Below, piece after piece: positions 15,781 through 24,724 of a stretch of 57,931 nt of DNA. Below the pieces are notes generated by a model, which worked only from the letters and a program-made list of their open reading frames with translations, had not been told where the DNA came from and ran no database searches. The stretch lies in the NCBI RefSeq assembly GCF_021538895.1, contig NZ_JADDRL010000058.1:1-57931 (forward strand), in the 5' to 3' direction. This DNA is from Streptomyces olivochromogenes. GTDB lineage: Bacteria > Actinomycetota > Actinomycetes > Streptomycetales > Streptomycetaceae. The first letter of the stretch is position 1; the number at the start of each line of letters is the position of its first letter. Position numbers and translations under genes: made by a program.

Positions 15781-16406
15781 TGGATAACTACCTTTCGTCC
15801 CTCAATGCGATAGCCGTTGCGGGCGATCCGCCCCACGACCTCGACGAGCAGCCTTCGCTCGACTTCCTTGATGCGCTCGTGCAGAGCGCCCTCGTCGTCC
15901 TCGTCCCGGACCTCCACCACGCCCTGAGCGATGATCGGCCCGGTGTCGACGCCGTCGTCGACGAAGTGGACGGTGCAGCCGGTGACCTTGACGCCGTACG
16001 CGAGCGCGTCCCGTGCGCCGTGGGTCCCGGGAAAACTGGGGAGGAGGGCGGGATGCGTGTTGACGAGCCGCCCGCCGAACCGCGCGAGGAACTCCTTCCC
16101 CACGATCTTCATGAACCCGGCGGACACGACGAGGTCGGGCTCGTAGGAGGAGACGGCCTCGGTGAGGGCGAGGTCCCACTCCTCGCGTGTCCCGTAGTCC
16201 TTGACCTTCCGCACGAAGGTCGGCAGCCCGGCGCGCTCGGCCCGCGCGAGCCCCTCGATGCCCTCGCGGTCGGCACCGACGGCGACGATCTCGGCGCCGT
16301 ATGCCTCGGCTCCGGCGCGGGCGATCTCGTCGAGCAGCGCCTGCAGATTGGTGCCTGATCCGGAGACCAGCACGACGAGGCGCTTGGCCACGGGCTTGGC
16401 GGCCAC
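15777..16406 (-). CDS. purN: Phosphoribosylglycinamide formyltransferase
   Basis: This 209-residue enzyme transfers a formyl group from 10-formyl-THF to GAR in purine synthesis. Motifs seen are VSGSGTNLQALLD (N-terminal phosphate loop), LVNTHPALLPSFPGTHG with the catalytic asparagine and histidine, and CTVHFVDDGVDTGPII with the catalytic aspartate. The GTG at 16406 (VAAKPVAKRL) was chosen although the frame stays open upstream, since the upstream part has no family similarity; GAGAAAGG lies about 12 bases before it. It is first in a purN-purH operon. Confidence 0.95.
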   Translation of the reverse strand: MAAKPVAKRLVVLVSGSGTNLQALLDEIARAGAEAYGAEIVAVGADREGIEGLARAERAGLPTFVRKVKDYGTREEWDLALTEAVSSYEPDLVVSAGFMKIVGKEFLARFGGRLVNTHPALLPSFPGTHGARDALAYGVKVTGCTVHFVDDGVDTGPIIAQGVVEVRDEDDEGALHERIKEVERRLLVEVVGRIARNGYRIEGRKVVIQ

Positions 16407-16447
16407 AGTGGGGCCCTTTCTCGGGGGAGCGTTGTACGGCGGCCGGT

Positions 16448-16476
16448 CTCGTACAGCTCTTGTACATTCGTACGAG
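16448..16476. promoter_or_regulatory. Inverted repeat upstream of purN
   Basis: CTCGTAC (16448-16454) and GTACGAG (16470-16476) form a perfect 7-bp inverted repeat around a 15-bp centre containing TGTACA. It lies 42-70 bp upstream of the purN start, suitable for a purine or nucleotide regulator. The regulator is unknown. Confidence 0.45.
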
Positions 16477-16699
16477 GGCTTCGCGCCCCGGGATACGGGG
16501 AAGTCTACGAAGCGGTCGACCGTCAGCAACGATACCGGCACTCCGAGCGGCCCCCACGGGACGGGGGCGTGGCCGGAAGGTAGCGTCTGGGAGGGAGCGG
16601 GCTCGGGAACGCGGTCGCCGTGCGGCGCGTTCATCCATTGACAGCTCACGCCAGACAGGTCGTACCAGCCGTATTCACCTAGGGGAAGACGCTCACTTG

Positions 16700-17533
16700 A
16701 TGCCGGACCGCAGCCTGCGACTTCTCACGTTCCCCCCGCAGTCGGTGCAGGGAGGGGAGCGCGGCGGCCTGCTGCTCCGGGAGCGGCCGGCCTCGCCGCC
16801 GGACGCTCCCTCGGGCCGGCAGGGCGGCGAGGAGCAGGCCGGAGCGCCGCAGGACGACAACCCGTTCGCGCCGCCCCCGGAGGGCACGCCGGACCAGCCG
16901 TGGCAGCCCCGGCGCCCGGCGGGCGGTCGGGACAGCTCCTCGGGTCCGTCCGGTTCCCCGGGCCCCTCAGGTCACGGTCCTTCGGGCGAGAACCACTCCC
17001 CCTGGGGCAATCAGTGGAGCGACCGCCAGCCGGGCCGCTCCTCCGGCGGCTTCGGCGAGCGTCCCGGCGGCGGCCCCGGCGGCCCCGGCGGCCCGGAGGG
17101 ACAGGGCGGCGGCCCCGGCCCCGGTATGCGCTGGGACCCCACGGACCCGGTCCAGCGCCGCGCCCGCTACGCGCTGCTGAGCGGCATGTGGGCCTTCTTC
17201 TTCGCCCTCTTCAGCTGGCCGTACGTGGCGCTGCTGCTCGGCGCCCTGGCCGTCTACTGGGGCGTCAGCGCGCTGCGCGCCAAGCCCCGCACGCCCGACC
17301 CCGACACCCCCGCCGCCGCCGAGCGGACCGGGCGCCCGCAGACCACGGCGGCCGTCAGCGGCATCGTCACCGCGTGCCTGGCCCTGGCCCTGGTCGCCGC
17401 GACCTTCACGGCCCAGCTGGTCTACCGCGACTACTACACGTGCGTGAACGACGCCCTGACCAACCAGGCGAAGCAGTCCTGCAAGCAGCTGCTGCCGCAG
17501 GAGCTGCGGGGCGTGCTGGGCGTCAACGGCTGA
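16700..17533 (+). CDS. Gly/Pro-rich two-helix membrane protein (DUF4190-like)
   Basis: The 277-residue protein starts at ATG 16700 (MPDRSLRLLTF) after AGGGGAAG. The first 145 residues are disordered and rich in glycine, proline, serine and glutamine. Two hydrophobic segments follow: YALLSGMWAFFFALFSWPYVALLLGALAVYWG, which may be one hairpin, and TAAVSGIVTACLALALVAATF. A short extracellular tail has two cysteines (YTCVNDALTNQAKQSC). The core resembles DUF4190-type membrane proteins. It is divergent from purN. Function is unknown. Confidence 0.85.
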   Translation: MPDRSLRLLTFPPQSVQGGERGGLLLRERPASPPDAPSGRQGGEEQAGAPQDDNPFAPPPEGTPDQPWQPRRPAGGRDSSSGPSGSPGPSGHGPSGENHSPWGNQWSDRQPGRSSGGFGERPGGGPGGPGGPEGQGGGPGPGMRWDPTDPVQRRARYALLSGMWAFFFALFSWPYVALLLGALAVYWGVSALRAKPRTPDPDTPAAAERTGRPQTTAAVSGIVTACLALALVAATFTAQLVYRDYYTCVNDALTNQAKQSCKQLLPQELRGVLGVNG

Positions 17534-17586
17534 GCGACGGCCGACGGCGCACGGCGGGGGCGGAGGCGGAGGCGGAGGCGCGGGCA

Positions 17587-19338
17587 TCACAGCTCCGTGG
17601 GGGGCGTCGGAGTGTTCGGGGGTTCCAGGAAATCCGGGAGTGCCGAGAAGTCCGGGAGCTCCGGGAACTCCGGGAAGTCCGGGAGTGCCGGACCGTCCGC
17701 GAGTGCCGGACCGTCCAGGGGTTCCTGAGCGTCCGCGGGTCGCGGCGAGTCCGGGGCATCCGGGGCATCCAGCGGTTCCGGCGGGATCGAGGCCTCCCTG
17801 AGGGCCGCCCAGCGCGCCTCGCGTGCGACCTCGTCGTGCCAGGGGAACCCGGCCGGTTCGTCGGCGGGAAGGACGTCGTACGCGTCGAGGGCCTCGTCGG
17901 AGCCGTACGCCACGTAGGCCGCCGCCGATGCCGGCGCGGGCGTGGGGGCCGCTTCCGTGCCCCCGGACCGGTCGCCGGTCGAGCGGCTCCCCGTCGACGG
18001 CGCGGGCACGTCCGTCCCGGGCTTCCGGACCCCCGGGGCCACCTTCCGTCTCCGCCCGCGCAGCCGCCATGCCCGCACCAGCAGGGCCACCGGTACGCCC
18101 ACCACGGCGATCCAGACCCCCGTCGCGGCGCCCGTCCACCACCACACGGGTCCCAAGCGCGCGAGCGTGGCCACCCCGAGCGGGCCGCCCGCCAGCTCGG
18201 CGAGCACCGCGAGCAGGACCGCGCACACCGCCGCCGCCAGCACGACCACTCCGGCGGTGCGCCGCGCCGTCCAGCTCGACCGTCCCCCGCCCGCCGTCAG
18301 CCAGGCGACCGTCATCCCGGCGGCCACCGGCACCACCCCGGCCTCCCAGTTCAGCGGACCGCCGCTGCCCGCGTCCGGCACCGCCGCCAGCAGCGGGAAC
18401 GGCGGCAGCAGCGGTGCGGGATCCGAGCCGAGCGGGTACACCAGATGCCCGGCGCCGAGCACGAAGCCGGGCCCGAGGGCGTAGGACGCCGACCACACGG
18501 CCGCGTTCGGCACCAGGGTCGCGCACAGCAGCAGCACGGCGACCCGCCCCGTCCAGCCCTCCGTCAGCTGGAGCAACGAGGCGCGCGCCGCCCCGCCGTG
18601 TCCCACCAGCGACACCCCCAGCAGCAGGGCCCCGCCCCCGCAGAGCACCGCCGCCCCGGCACCGGCCGCCCGCACGGCCGTACCGAGACGTGTCCGGCCG
18701 TCCGTCCCGGGGTGCGGCCGGCGCAGCCTCCTGGGCAGCAGCGCCGACACTCCGGACAGCGGCTCGCGCGGGCGGCCGTACGCCGTCCACACCCCGGCCC
18801 CGGCCGCCCCGGCGGCGAGGAGCGGGAGACACACCGCCACCCAGGTCCAGTCGGGCCGCAGTTCACCGCCGGAGGTGTAGAGCGTGACACCGGCGCCGAC
18901 GGCGAGGTAGCCGAGGACGACGCCCGCCCACGCCGTCCACGCGCCGATCGGTGGCGGACCGTCGGCGTCGACGGGCGCGTCCACCGCGTCCCGCGCCGAC
19001 CGGTACAGCAGCACGACCGGCACCGCGAGGAGCAGCAGCGGGGTGATGCCGAGGGGCGCGGGGACGCCGGAGAGCGTGTCGGTGCGCATCAGCTCCACCC
19101 CGTGCGCCAGCAGCCACAGCGCACCGGCGACGTGCAGCGCGTTGCCCGGCCCGCTGTCGGGATACGGCGAGCTGATCCACATCACCATCACGAGGACGGC
19201 GAACGAGCCGAGCCCGAGCCCGGCGGCGAGTGCGCCGCTCACGAGGCTGGCGCCCAGTCCTGGCGAGCGGTCGCGCATCCGGTTGAGCAAGGGGGCCGCC
19301 GACGGTCGGCGAGCGGTCATCGGGATCACGACGGCCAT
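17587..19338 (-). CDS. Large multi-pass membrane protein (DUF6350-like)
   Basis: This 583-residue protein has about ten hydrophobic segments in its first 400 residues (for example ASLVSGALAAGLGLGSFAVLVMVM and LGITPLLLLAVPVVLLYRSA), then a long cytoplasmic tail rich in proline and acidic residues. The tail ends in a repeated P-x-F-P-x-F-P-x-L-P-D-F pattern (about 540-575). It resembles the DUF6350 family, which lies next to purine genes in streptomycetes and is sometimes annotated as a division-related membrane protein; that role is not shown here. Start 19338 is the first ATG; its GGGAG lies very close, so the ATG at 19320 (MTARRPS) is possible. Confidence 0.85.
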   Translation of the reverse strand: MAVVIPMTARRPSAAPLLNRMRDRSPGLGASLVSGALAAGLGLGSFAVLVMVMWISSPYPDSGPGNALHVAGALWLLAHGVELMRTDTLSGVPAPLGITPLLLLAVPVVLLYRSARDAVDAPVDADGPPPIGAWTAWAGVVLGYLAVGAGVTLYTSGGELRPDWTWVAVCLPLLAAGAAGAGVWTAYGRPREPLSGVSALLPRRLRRPHPGTDGRTRLGTAVRAAGAGAAVLCGGGALLLGVSLVGHGGAARASLLQLTEGWTGRVAVLLLCATLVPNAAVWSASYALGPGFVLGAGHLVYPLGSDPAPLLPPFPLLAAVPDAGSGGPLNWEAGVVPVAAGMTVAWLTAGGGRSSWTARRTAGVVVLAAAVCAVLLAVLAELAGGPLGVATLARLGPVWWWTGAATGVWIAVVGVPVALLVRAWRLRGRRRKVAPGVRKPGTDVPAPSTGSRSTGDRSGGTEAAPTPAPASAAAYVAYGSDEALDAYDVLPADEPAGFPWHDEVAREARWAALREASIPPEPLDAPDAPDSPRPADAQEPLDGPALADGPALPDFPEFPELPDFSALPDFLEPPNTPTPPTEL

Positions 19339-19434
19339 GCTCCCAACGACACGCGCTTTCCCGGCGTAACAGGCAAACCCCCGATGTGTCGCTCAATATA
19401 TGTTTATGTTCTTTTTCGTCCAAAGGGGTGCCCT

Positions 19435-20262
19435 GTGAAACAGAGCAACGAGGCCACACAGGGGGAACTGACGCCCGCTCAAGCCTTCGACGCCCTGTAC
19501 GCGTTCTGCGCCCCCGCCCTCGTGCGGCAGACGTATCTGCTCACCGGGCGGCGCGAGCTGGCGCGCGAGGCCGTGGAGCGCGCCTTCCAACAGGCCTGGC
19601 AGCACTGGCCGGAGGTGGCCCGGGACCGCGATCCTGCGGGCTGGGTGCGGGCGACGGCGTACGACTACGCGCTCTCCCCCTGGCACCGCTTCCGCCTGCG
19701 CAACCCGGAGCCCGACCCACCCCCCGCCGACACCGCCGACCGCGCGCTGCTGAACGCGCTCCTGAAACTCCCGCCGTCCTACCGCCGCACCCTCGTGCTG
19801 TACGACGGTGTCGGCCTCGGCCTGCCGGAGACGGCCGCGGAGACCGAGGCGAGCACTCCGGCGGCGGCCAGCCGCCTGACCCACGCGCGCGCCGCGGTGG
19901 CCGCCCGCGTGCCCGAGCTCGCCGACCCGGCCGCGCTCCACCGGCGGCTCGCCGAACTGGCCTCCACGGAGCGTCCGCATGCCACGAAACCGACCACGGT
20001 CCGCACCTGCGGGGAGCGCAGGACCCGCTTCTGGACGCGGGCCGCCATCGCCTTCACGGTCGCCATCATCGGCTCGACGGCCCTGACCCTGCGCACCGCG
20101 CCCACCCGTTACGAGCCCCCGCTCGCGCCGCCGCAGGCGGTGCGGGGGGTGCCCCCGAAGGCCGCCCTCGGTCCGCTGTCGCACGCGGAGCTGGACCTGC
20201 GCGCGAAGCTGCGGAAGGAGGCGGGCCATGGCCCGGAGAGGCTGATGCCGGACATCCGGTGA
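19435..20262 (+). CDS. Sigma-70-like factor (ECF type) with a C-terminal membrane segment
   Basis: The 275-residue protein starts at the GTG 19435 behind AAAGGGG. Residues about 12-80 resemble sigma region 2 (AFDALYAFCAPALVRQTYLL, then WVRATAYDYALS). Residues about 110-160 resemble region 4 (LLKLPPSYRRTLVLYDGVGLGL followed by AAASRLTHARAAV), with a degenerate HTH turn. Near residue 205 a hydrophobic helix (ARTRFW-type arginines, then TRAAIAFTVAIIGSTALTL) would tether it to the membrane, leaving an extracellular tail of about 55 residues. No anti-sigma gene is adjacent. It could be a membrane-held sigma factor released by proteolysis or a sigma-derived protein with another role. The AT-rich leader CAATATATG may be its promoter. 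Confidence 0.8.
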   Translation: MKQSNEATQGELTPAQAFDALYAFCAPALVRQTYLLTGRRELAREAVERAFQQAWQHWPEVARDRDPAGWVRATAYDYALSPWHRFRLRNPEPDPPPADTADRALLNALLKLPPSYRRTLVLYDGVGLGLPETAAETEASTPAAASRLTHARAAVAARVPELADPAALHRRLAELASTERPHATKPTTVRTCGERRTRFWTRAAIAFTVAIIGSTALTLRTAPTRYEPPLAPPQAVRGVPPKAALGPLSHAELDLRAKLRKEAGHGPERLMPDIR

Positions 20263-20280
20263 GCCGCCCCGGCCATGCGG

Positions 20281-20315
20281 AAGGGCCCGCACCCCCCGTG
20301 AGGGTGCGGGCCCTT
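20281..20315. terminator. Bidirectional terminator
   Basis: A perfect 14-bp stem (AAGGGCCCGCACCC with its complement) and a 7-base loop sit between the convergent sigma-like gene and sucD. Confidence 0.88.
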
Positions 20316-20332
20316 GCGTGCCTGATCCGGCG

Positions 20333-21217
20333 TCAGCCGTGCAGGATCTCCCGGGCCAGCTTGGCCGTCTCGGTCGGCGTCTTGCCGACCTTGACGCCCG
20401 CGGCCTCCAGGGCCTCCTTCTTCGCCTGAGCGGTGCCCGACGAACCGGAGACGATGGCACCCGCGTGGCCCATGGTCTTGCCCTCGGGGGCAGTGAAGCC
20501 CGCGACGTAGCCGACGACCGGCTTGGTCACGTTCTCCTTGATGAAGGCCGCGGCCCGCTCCTCGGCGTCGCCGCCGATCTCGCCGATCATGACGATCAGG
20601 TCGGTGTCGGGGTCGTCCTGGAAGGCGGCCAGGGCGTCGATGTGCGTGGTGCCGATGATCGGGTCGCCACCGATGCCGACGGCCGTGGAGAAGCCGATGT
20701 CACGGAGCTCGTACATCATCTGGTACGTCAGCGTGCCGGACTTCGAGACCAGGCCGATGCGGCCCGGCTTCGTGATGTCGCCCGGGATGATGCCGACGTT
20801 CGACTGGCCCGGGGTGATGATGCCGGGGCAGTTCGGGCCGATGACGCGGGTCTTGTTGCCCTTCTTGCCGGCGTACGCCCAGGCGGCGGCCGTGTCGTGC
20901 ACGGCGATGCCCTCGGTGATCACGACGGCCAGCGGGATCTCGGCGTCGATGGCCTCGACGACCGCGTCCTTGGTGAACTTCTCCGGCACGAAGATGACGG
21001 AGACGTTGGCGCCGGTGGCCTCGATGGCCTCCTTGACGGTACCGAAGACCGGTACCTCGGTGCCGTCGAAGTCGACCTTCTGACCGGCCTTGCGCGGGTT
21101 CACGCCGCCCACGACGTTGGTGCCGTCACCGAGCATGAGCTTGGTGTGCTTCATGCCCGTGGCGCCGGTCATGCCCTGGACGATGACCTTGCTGTCCTTG
21201 TTGAGCCAGATAGCCAT
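20333..21217 (-). CDS. sucD: Succinyl-CoA synthetase alpha subunit
   Basis: The 294-residue alpha subunit makes succinate and ATP or GTP from succinyl-CoA with SucC in the TCA cycle. It has the CoA-binding Rossmann domain (VIVQGMTGATGMKHTKLM), the GPNCPGIITP segment, and near the C-terminus GHAGAIVSGSSGTA with the phosphorylated histidine. It follows sucC by 27 bases in one operon and ends in a shared terminator. Length is normal. Confidence 0.97.
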   Translation of the reverse strand: MAIWLNKDSKVIVQGMTGATGMKHTKLMLGDGTNVVGGVNPRKAGQKVDFDGTEVPVFGTVKEAIEATGANVSVIFVPEKFTKDAVVEAIDAEIPLAVVITEGIAVHDTAAAWAYAGKKGNKTRVIGPNCPGIITPGQSNVGIIPGDITKPGRIGLVSKSGTLTYQMMYELRDIGFSTAVGIGGDPIIGTTHIDALAAFQDDPDTDLIVMIGEIGGDAEERAAAFIKENVTKPVVGYVAGFTAPEGKTMGHAGAIVSGSSGTAQAKKEALEAAGVKVGKTPTETAKLAREILHG

Positions 21218-21244
21218 GGTGTGTTGTGTCCTCGTCCTGAGTGC

Positions 21245-22423
21245 TTACTTGGCGGCGTGGGCCAGCTCAGCGGCCTTGTCGGCCGCGCCGTCCATGGTGT
21301 CGACGCGCTGCACCAGCGGGTGGGCGGCGTCGGTGAGGATCTTGCGGCCGAGCTCGGCGTTGTTGCCGTCGAGACGGACGACGAGCGGCTTGGTGACTTC
21401 CTCGCCGCGGTCCTCCAGGAGCTTCAGGGCCTGCACGATGCCGTTGGCGACCTCGTCGCAGGCGGTGATGCCACCGAAGACGTTGACGAACACGGACTTG
21501 ACGTCCGGGTCGCCGAGGATGATCTCCAGGCCGTTCGCCATGACCTGGGCGGAGGCGCCACCGCCGATGTCCAGGAAGTTGGCGGGCTTGACGTTGCCGT
21601 GGTTCTCACCGGCGTACGCGACGACGTCCAGGGTGCTCATGACGAGACCGGCGCCGTTGCCGATGATGCCGACCTCGCCCTCCAGCTTGACGTAGTTGAG
21701 GCCCTTCTCCTTGGCGGCGGCCTCCAGCGGGTTGGCCGCTGCCTTGTCGTGCAGCTCGTCCCAGTCGTGGCGGAACTCGGCGTTGTCGTCGAGCGACACC
21801 TTGCCGTCCAGGGCGAGGACCTCGCCGGAGGCGACCTTCGCCAGCGGGTTGACCTCGACGAGGAGGGCGTCCGACTTGATGAACGTGTCCCACAGCTTGA
21901 CGAGGACGTTCGCGACCTGGTCGGCGACCTCGGCCGGGAACTTGGCCGCCGCGACGATCTCGCGGGCCTTGGCCTCGTCGACACCGTCGATGGGGTTGAT
22001 CGGCGTCTGGGCGACGGCGTCCGGACGGGTGGCCGCCACCTCCTCAATCTCCATGCCGCCCTCGACGGAGGCGATGGAGAGGAAGGTCCGGTTGGCACGG
22101 TCGAGGAGGAAGGAGACGTAGTACTCCTCGACGATCTCCGGGGCGGTCTCGGCGATCATGACCTTGTGGACCGTGTGGCCCTTGATGTCCATGCCGAGAA
22201 TGTCCGTCGCCCGGGCGACGGCCTCGTCCGCGGAGGCGGCCAGCTTGACGCCACCGGCCTTACCGCGACCACCGACCTTCACCTGCGCCTTGACGACAGA
22301 CTTGCCGCCCAGCCGCTCGGTGATCGCGCGCGCCGCCTCAGGCGTATCGATGACTTCACCGGCCAGCACCGGTACATCGTGCTTGGCGAAGAGGTCCCTC
22401 GCCTGGTACTCGAACAGGTCCAC
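21245..22423 (-). CDS. sucC: Succinyl-CoA synthetase beta subunit (ADP/GDP-forming)
   Basis: This 392-residue beta subunit has an N-terminal ATP-grasp domain (MDLFEYQARDLFAKHDVPV, then VVKAQVKVGGRGKAGGVK) and a C-terminal CoA-ligase domain (ANFLDIGGGASAQ and VNVFGGITACDEVA). It pairs with SucD downstream. The start at 22423 is standard for the family. The 417-bp upstream region has a Crp-like site, so expression may follow carbon or cAMP status. Confidence 0.97.
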   Translation of the reverse strand: MDLFEYQARDLFAKHDVPVLAGEVIDTPEAARAITERLGGKSVVKAQVKVGGRGKAGGVKLAASADEAVARATDILGMDIKGHTVHKVMIAETAPEIVEEYYVSFLLDRANRTFLSIASVEGGMEIEEVAATRPDAVAQTPINPIDGVDEAKAREIVAAAKFPAEVADQVANVLVKLWDTFIKSDALLVEVNPLAKVASGEVLALDGKVSLDDNAEFRHDWDELHDKAAANPLEAAAKEKGLNYVKLEGEVGIIGNGAGLVMSTLDVVAYAGENHGNVKPANFLDIGGGASAQVMANGLEIILGDPDVKSVFVNVFGGITACDEVANGIVQALKLLEDRGEEVTKPLVVRLDGNNAELGRKILTDAAHPLVQRVDTMDGAADKAAELAHAAK

Positions 22424-22604
22424 GCGCTTCCGTCCCTATCAGTGATCTCGCGGTTCGTTGGATGCGTGGGCGTGCCGCGAAGGGCAACGTGACGTCCGCT
22501 GTGTCACAAGGGAAGCGCACACGGTGTCCGAGCGCGCGGCATGTCCGTCTCGCAGGTTATCGCCGCTTGCCGGGGGTCCCTAAATCGAGGGTCACACCTG
22601 AGCG

Positions 22605-22618
22605 GTGATACCTGTCAC
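22605..22618. promoter_or_regulatory. Crp-like site upstream of sucC
   Basis: GTGATACCTGTCAC fits GTG-N6-GNCAC, the consensus I recall for Streptomyces Crp, about 180 bp upstream of sucC. A nearby GGTCACACC (22590-22598) gives extra half-site sequence. Confidence 0.5.
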
Positions 22619-22656
22619 ATGATGCCGGGTTCCCTGGCACGGCGTGCCGCGAAGGC

Positions 22657-22716
22657 GAGGCCTCACCGGGCTGGGGTTGACCCGGTGAGGCCTCTGGTTT
22701 GGCCCCGAACGGGGCC
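22657..22716 (-). terminator. Double hairpin terminator
   Basis: A perfect 14-bp stem (GAGGCCTCACCGGG arms, 22657-22670 with 22681-22694) lies next to a shorter stem GGCCCC-GAAC-GGGGCC (22701-22716). Both follow the stop of the repetitive secreted-protein gene on the minus strand, which reaches the shorter stem first. Confidence 0.75.
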
Positions 22717-22840
22717 GGGGCGGCTGATCCCCACCCCAATGGGGACCAGCTCACCCGGACCGTGGGGTGTCGGCCGGACGGTCCGACGGCATTCGGCCGT
22801 CCGGTGTCCGCCGCCCCACGGAGTCGTCGCGACGGGCGGC

Positions 22841-24643
22841 TCAGACGCGGTAGGTCTGCCCGTCGTGCGCGGTGTACGTGTGCGGGCCGTACGCGTGCGG
22901 GCTGTGCGCGGACGTCGCGTCCCGGACGTGGTCCGGGGTCACCGCCTCGGCGACGCCGGCCACGCCGGTGACCGCGTGCCCGGCGAGCGGGGCGGCGGTG
23001 GCGCGGACGGTCCCGGTCAGGTCCCGCGCGAAGGGCGCGGCCTGCCCTGCGACGCCCTGGGCGAACGGGGCGGCCTCGCCGGCCACACCGCCCGCGAACG
23101 GGGCGACGTCACCCGTCACGCCGTACGCCAGGCCGGTGGCTCCGTCGGCCACCGGACGCACGGTCCGCACGGCCGTGTCCACGACCGGCCGGACCGCACC
23201 GGTGACCCCGTCGGCGAACGGCGGCACCTCGCCCGCCACGCCCTGCGCGAAGGCCCCCGCCTGCCCGGTCACACCGTGCGCGAGCGGCGGTACGGCACCG
23301 AAGACACCGCCCGCGAAGGGCCGCGCGTCCCCGCCCACGCCGTACGCGAGCGTGCCCGCGTCCGCCACGGCCTGCCCGGCGACCGGCACGACCCCGTGCA
23401 CGGCGGCACCGGCGACGGGCGGCAGAACGGCCCCCGTGGCGTCGTGCGCGACCTGCCCGGCCAGCCCGGTGGCGTAGGGCGGCACGTCGGCGACGACGCC
23501 GCCCGCGACCGGCTGGACGTCAAAGACGGCGCCCGTGGCGACGCCCCGCACGCCGGTGACCGCGCGGCCGGCGACGGCCGTGACGCCGTCCACCGCGTCG
23601 GTCGCGGTGGGCGCGACACCGGCCACCGCGTGCTGGGCGACGGGCGCCACGCCCGCCGCCGTCCGGCCGACGACCGGCACCGCTCCGTGCACGGCGGCCG
23701 TGGCCACCGGCGGGACGGCCGCGGCGGCCGTCTCGTCGACCACCGGGGTGACGGTGCCGGGAACGGCCGCCACGGTGCCGACGGCCCGCTGCCGGACTCC
23801 GTCGGCGGTGCCGGTGATGTGGCCGGGGACGGAGGCGACGGAGGCCTCGGCGGCGGCCGTCACGTGCCCGGCCCCGGCCCGGGCGGTGTCCGTCGCGGCC
23901 TGCGCGCCGACGGCGGTGCGGCCCGCGCCGACGACCGTCTGCCGGGCGGTCGTCCGGACGGCGCCGTCGACGCCCTGGGCGCGGGAGCGGGCGGACGCCT
24001 GGGTGGACTGGAGCTTGGTCTGGGCGGCGGCCAGGGCCTCCTCCACTTCGGGGGCGAAGGCGGAGAGCGGGCCGAAGAGGTAGTCGATCTCGCCCTGCGG
24101 GGTGGTCGCGTCGGAGACGGTGCCGGTCGCCTTGGCGGTGGCCCGGTAGGTCAGATGGGTGACACCCGCGTGCGCGGCGCGGGCCGCGTGGGCGCCCTTG
24201 ATGGCCTGGGCGCCCCGGACCTGCGTCCGCGCGGCGGCCGGGACCTCGGCGTCGGCGGAGCGGCGGGCGCGGTCGGCGGTGCCGGTGGCGGCGCCGGCCG
24301 TCCGGTGGGCCTTGGCCGTCGTGCCCGGGGTGTCGGAGGCGGCGGACGTGGCCCGGTGGGCGGTGTCCGAGACGGTCGCGGTCGCGTCGCCGGTGATGCC
24401 GGAGACGGTGTCCCGCACCTCGGTCACGAGACCGTCGACCGTGCCGGTGACCGAACCGACCGTGCCCGTACCGGTGGCGTCGGCGGCCGTGTCCGGGACG
24501 GTCGCGGTCGTGTCCGCGGTCGGGTCCGTCACGGACAGGGACGAGGCGGGCAGTTCGTCGGCGTTGGCCGCGGCCGAGCCGAGCGCCCACGCGCCGGTGA
24601 CACCGGCGGCTATGACGATGGAGCGGCGGATGTTCTTGTTCAT
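22841..24643 (-). CDS. Secreted protein with long 11-residue glycine/valine repeats
   Basis: The 600-residue protein starts at ATG 24643 with GAAGGA upstream. A signal peptide is clear (MNKNIRRSIVIAAGVTGAWA, cleavage likely after ANA-D). Residues about 30-230 are Thr/Ala-rich with repeated T-x-T and D-T motifs. From about 250 to the end runs a degenerate 11-residue repeat of the type G-V-x-G-x-x-x-P-F-A-x (for example GVTGQAGAFAQ, GVAGEVPPFAD, GVAGEAAPFAQ). The C-terminus ends in a His/Tyr-rich PHAYGPHTYTAHDG. No sortase motif or catalytic site is visible. The regular repeats suggest a fibrous or surface-associated product; I cannot name a family. A second secreted protein gene lies just upstream. 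Confidence 0.8.
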   Translation of the reverse strand: MNKNIRRSIVIAAGVTGAWALGSAAANADELPASSLSVTDPTADTTATVPDTAADATGTGTVGSVTGTVDGLVTEVRDTVSGITGDATATVSDTAHRATSAASDTPGTTAKAHRTAGAATGTADRARRSADAEVPAAARTQVRGAQAIKGAHAARAAHAGVTHLTYRATAKATGTVSDATTPQGEIDYLFGPLSAFAPEVEEALAAAQTKLQSTQASARSRAQGVDGAVRTTARQTVVGAGRTAVGAQAATDTARAGAGHVTAAAEASVASVPGHITGTADGVRQRAVGTVAAVPGTVTPVVDETAAAAVPPVATAAVHGAVPVVGRTAAGVAPVAQHAVAGVAPTATDAVDGVTAVAGRAVTGVRGVATGAVFDVQPVAGGVVADVPPYATGLAGQVAHDATGAVLPPVAGAAVHGVVPVAGQAVADAGTLAYGVGGDARPFAGGVFGAVPPLAHGVTGQAGAFAQGVAGEVPPFADGVTGAVRPVVDTAVRTVRPVADGATGLAYGVTGDVAPFAGGVAGEAAPFAQGVAGQAAPFARDLTGTVRATAAPLAGHAVTGVAGVAEAVTPDHVRDATSAHSPHAYGPHTYTAHDGQTYRV

Positions 24644-24724
24644 GCGTGCGTCAGATCCTTCGGATTCCGCGACGCCGGAGCCGTGTGGGCTGCCAGGGCG
24701 TCGGAAGCGCGACTGGGGACTTGG

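Larger units (their letters stand above)
22424..22840. other. Gene-free region upstream of sucC
   Basis: The sucC-proximal half carries the promoter region and a Crp-like site (22605-22618). The other half carries two hairpins (22657-22694 and 22701-22716) that end the repetitive secreted-protein gene. No gene is credible here. Confidence 0.6.

Noticed and set aside
20318..22492. Very long plus-strand open frame across sucCD
   Set aside because: Antisense frames of this length are normal at this GC content; the minus-strand sucC and sucD genes show full enzyme motifs, and the plus frame has no family sequence.
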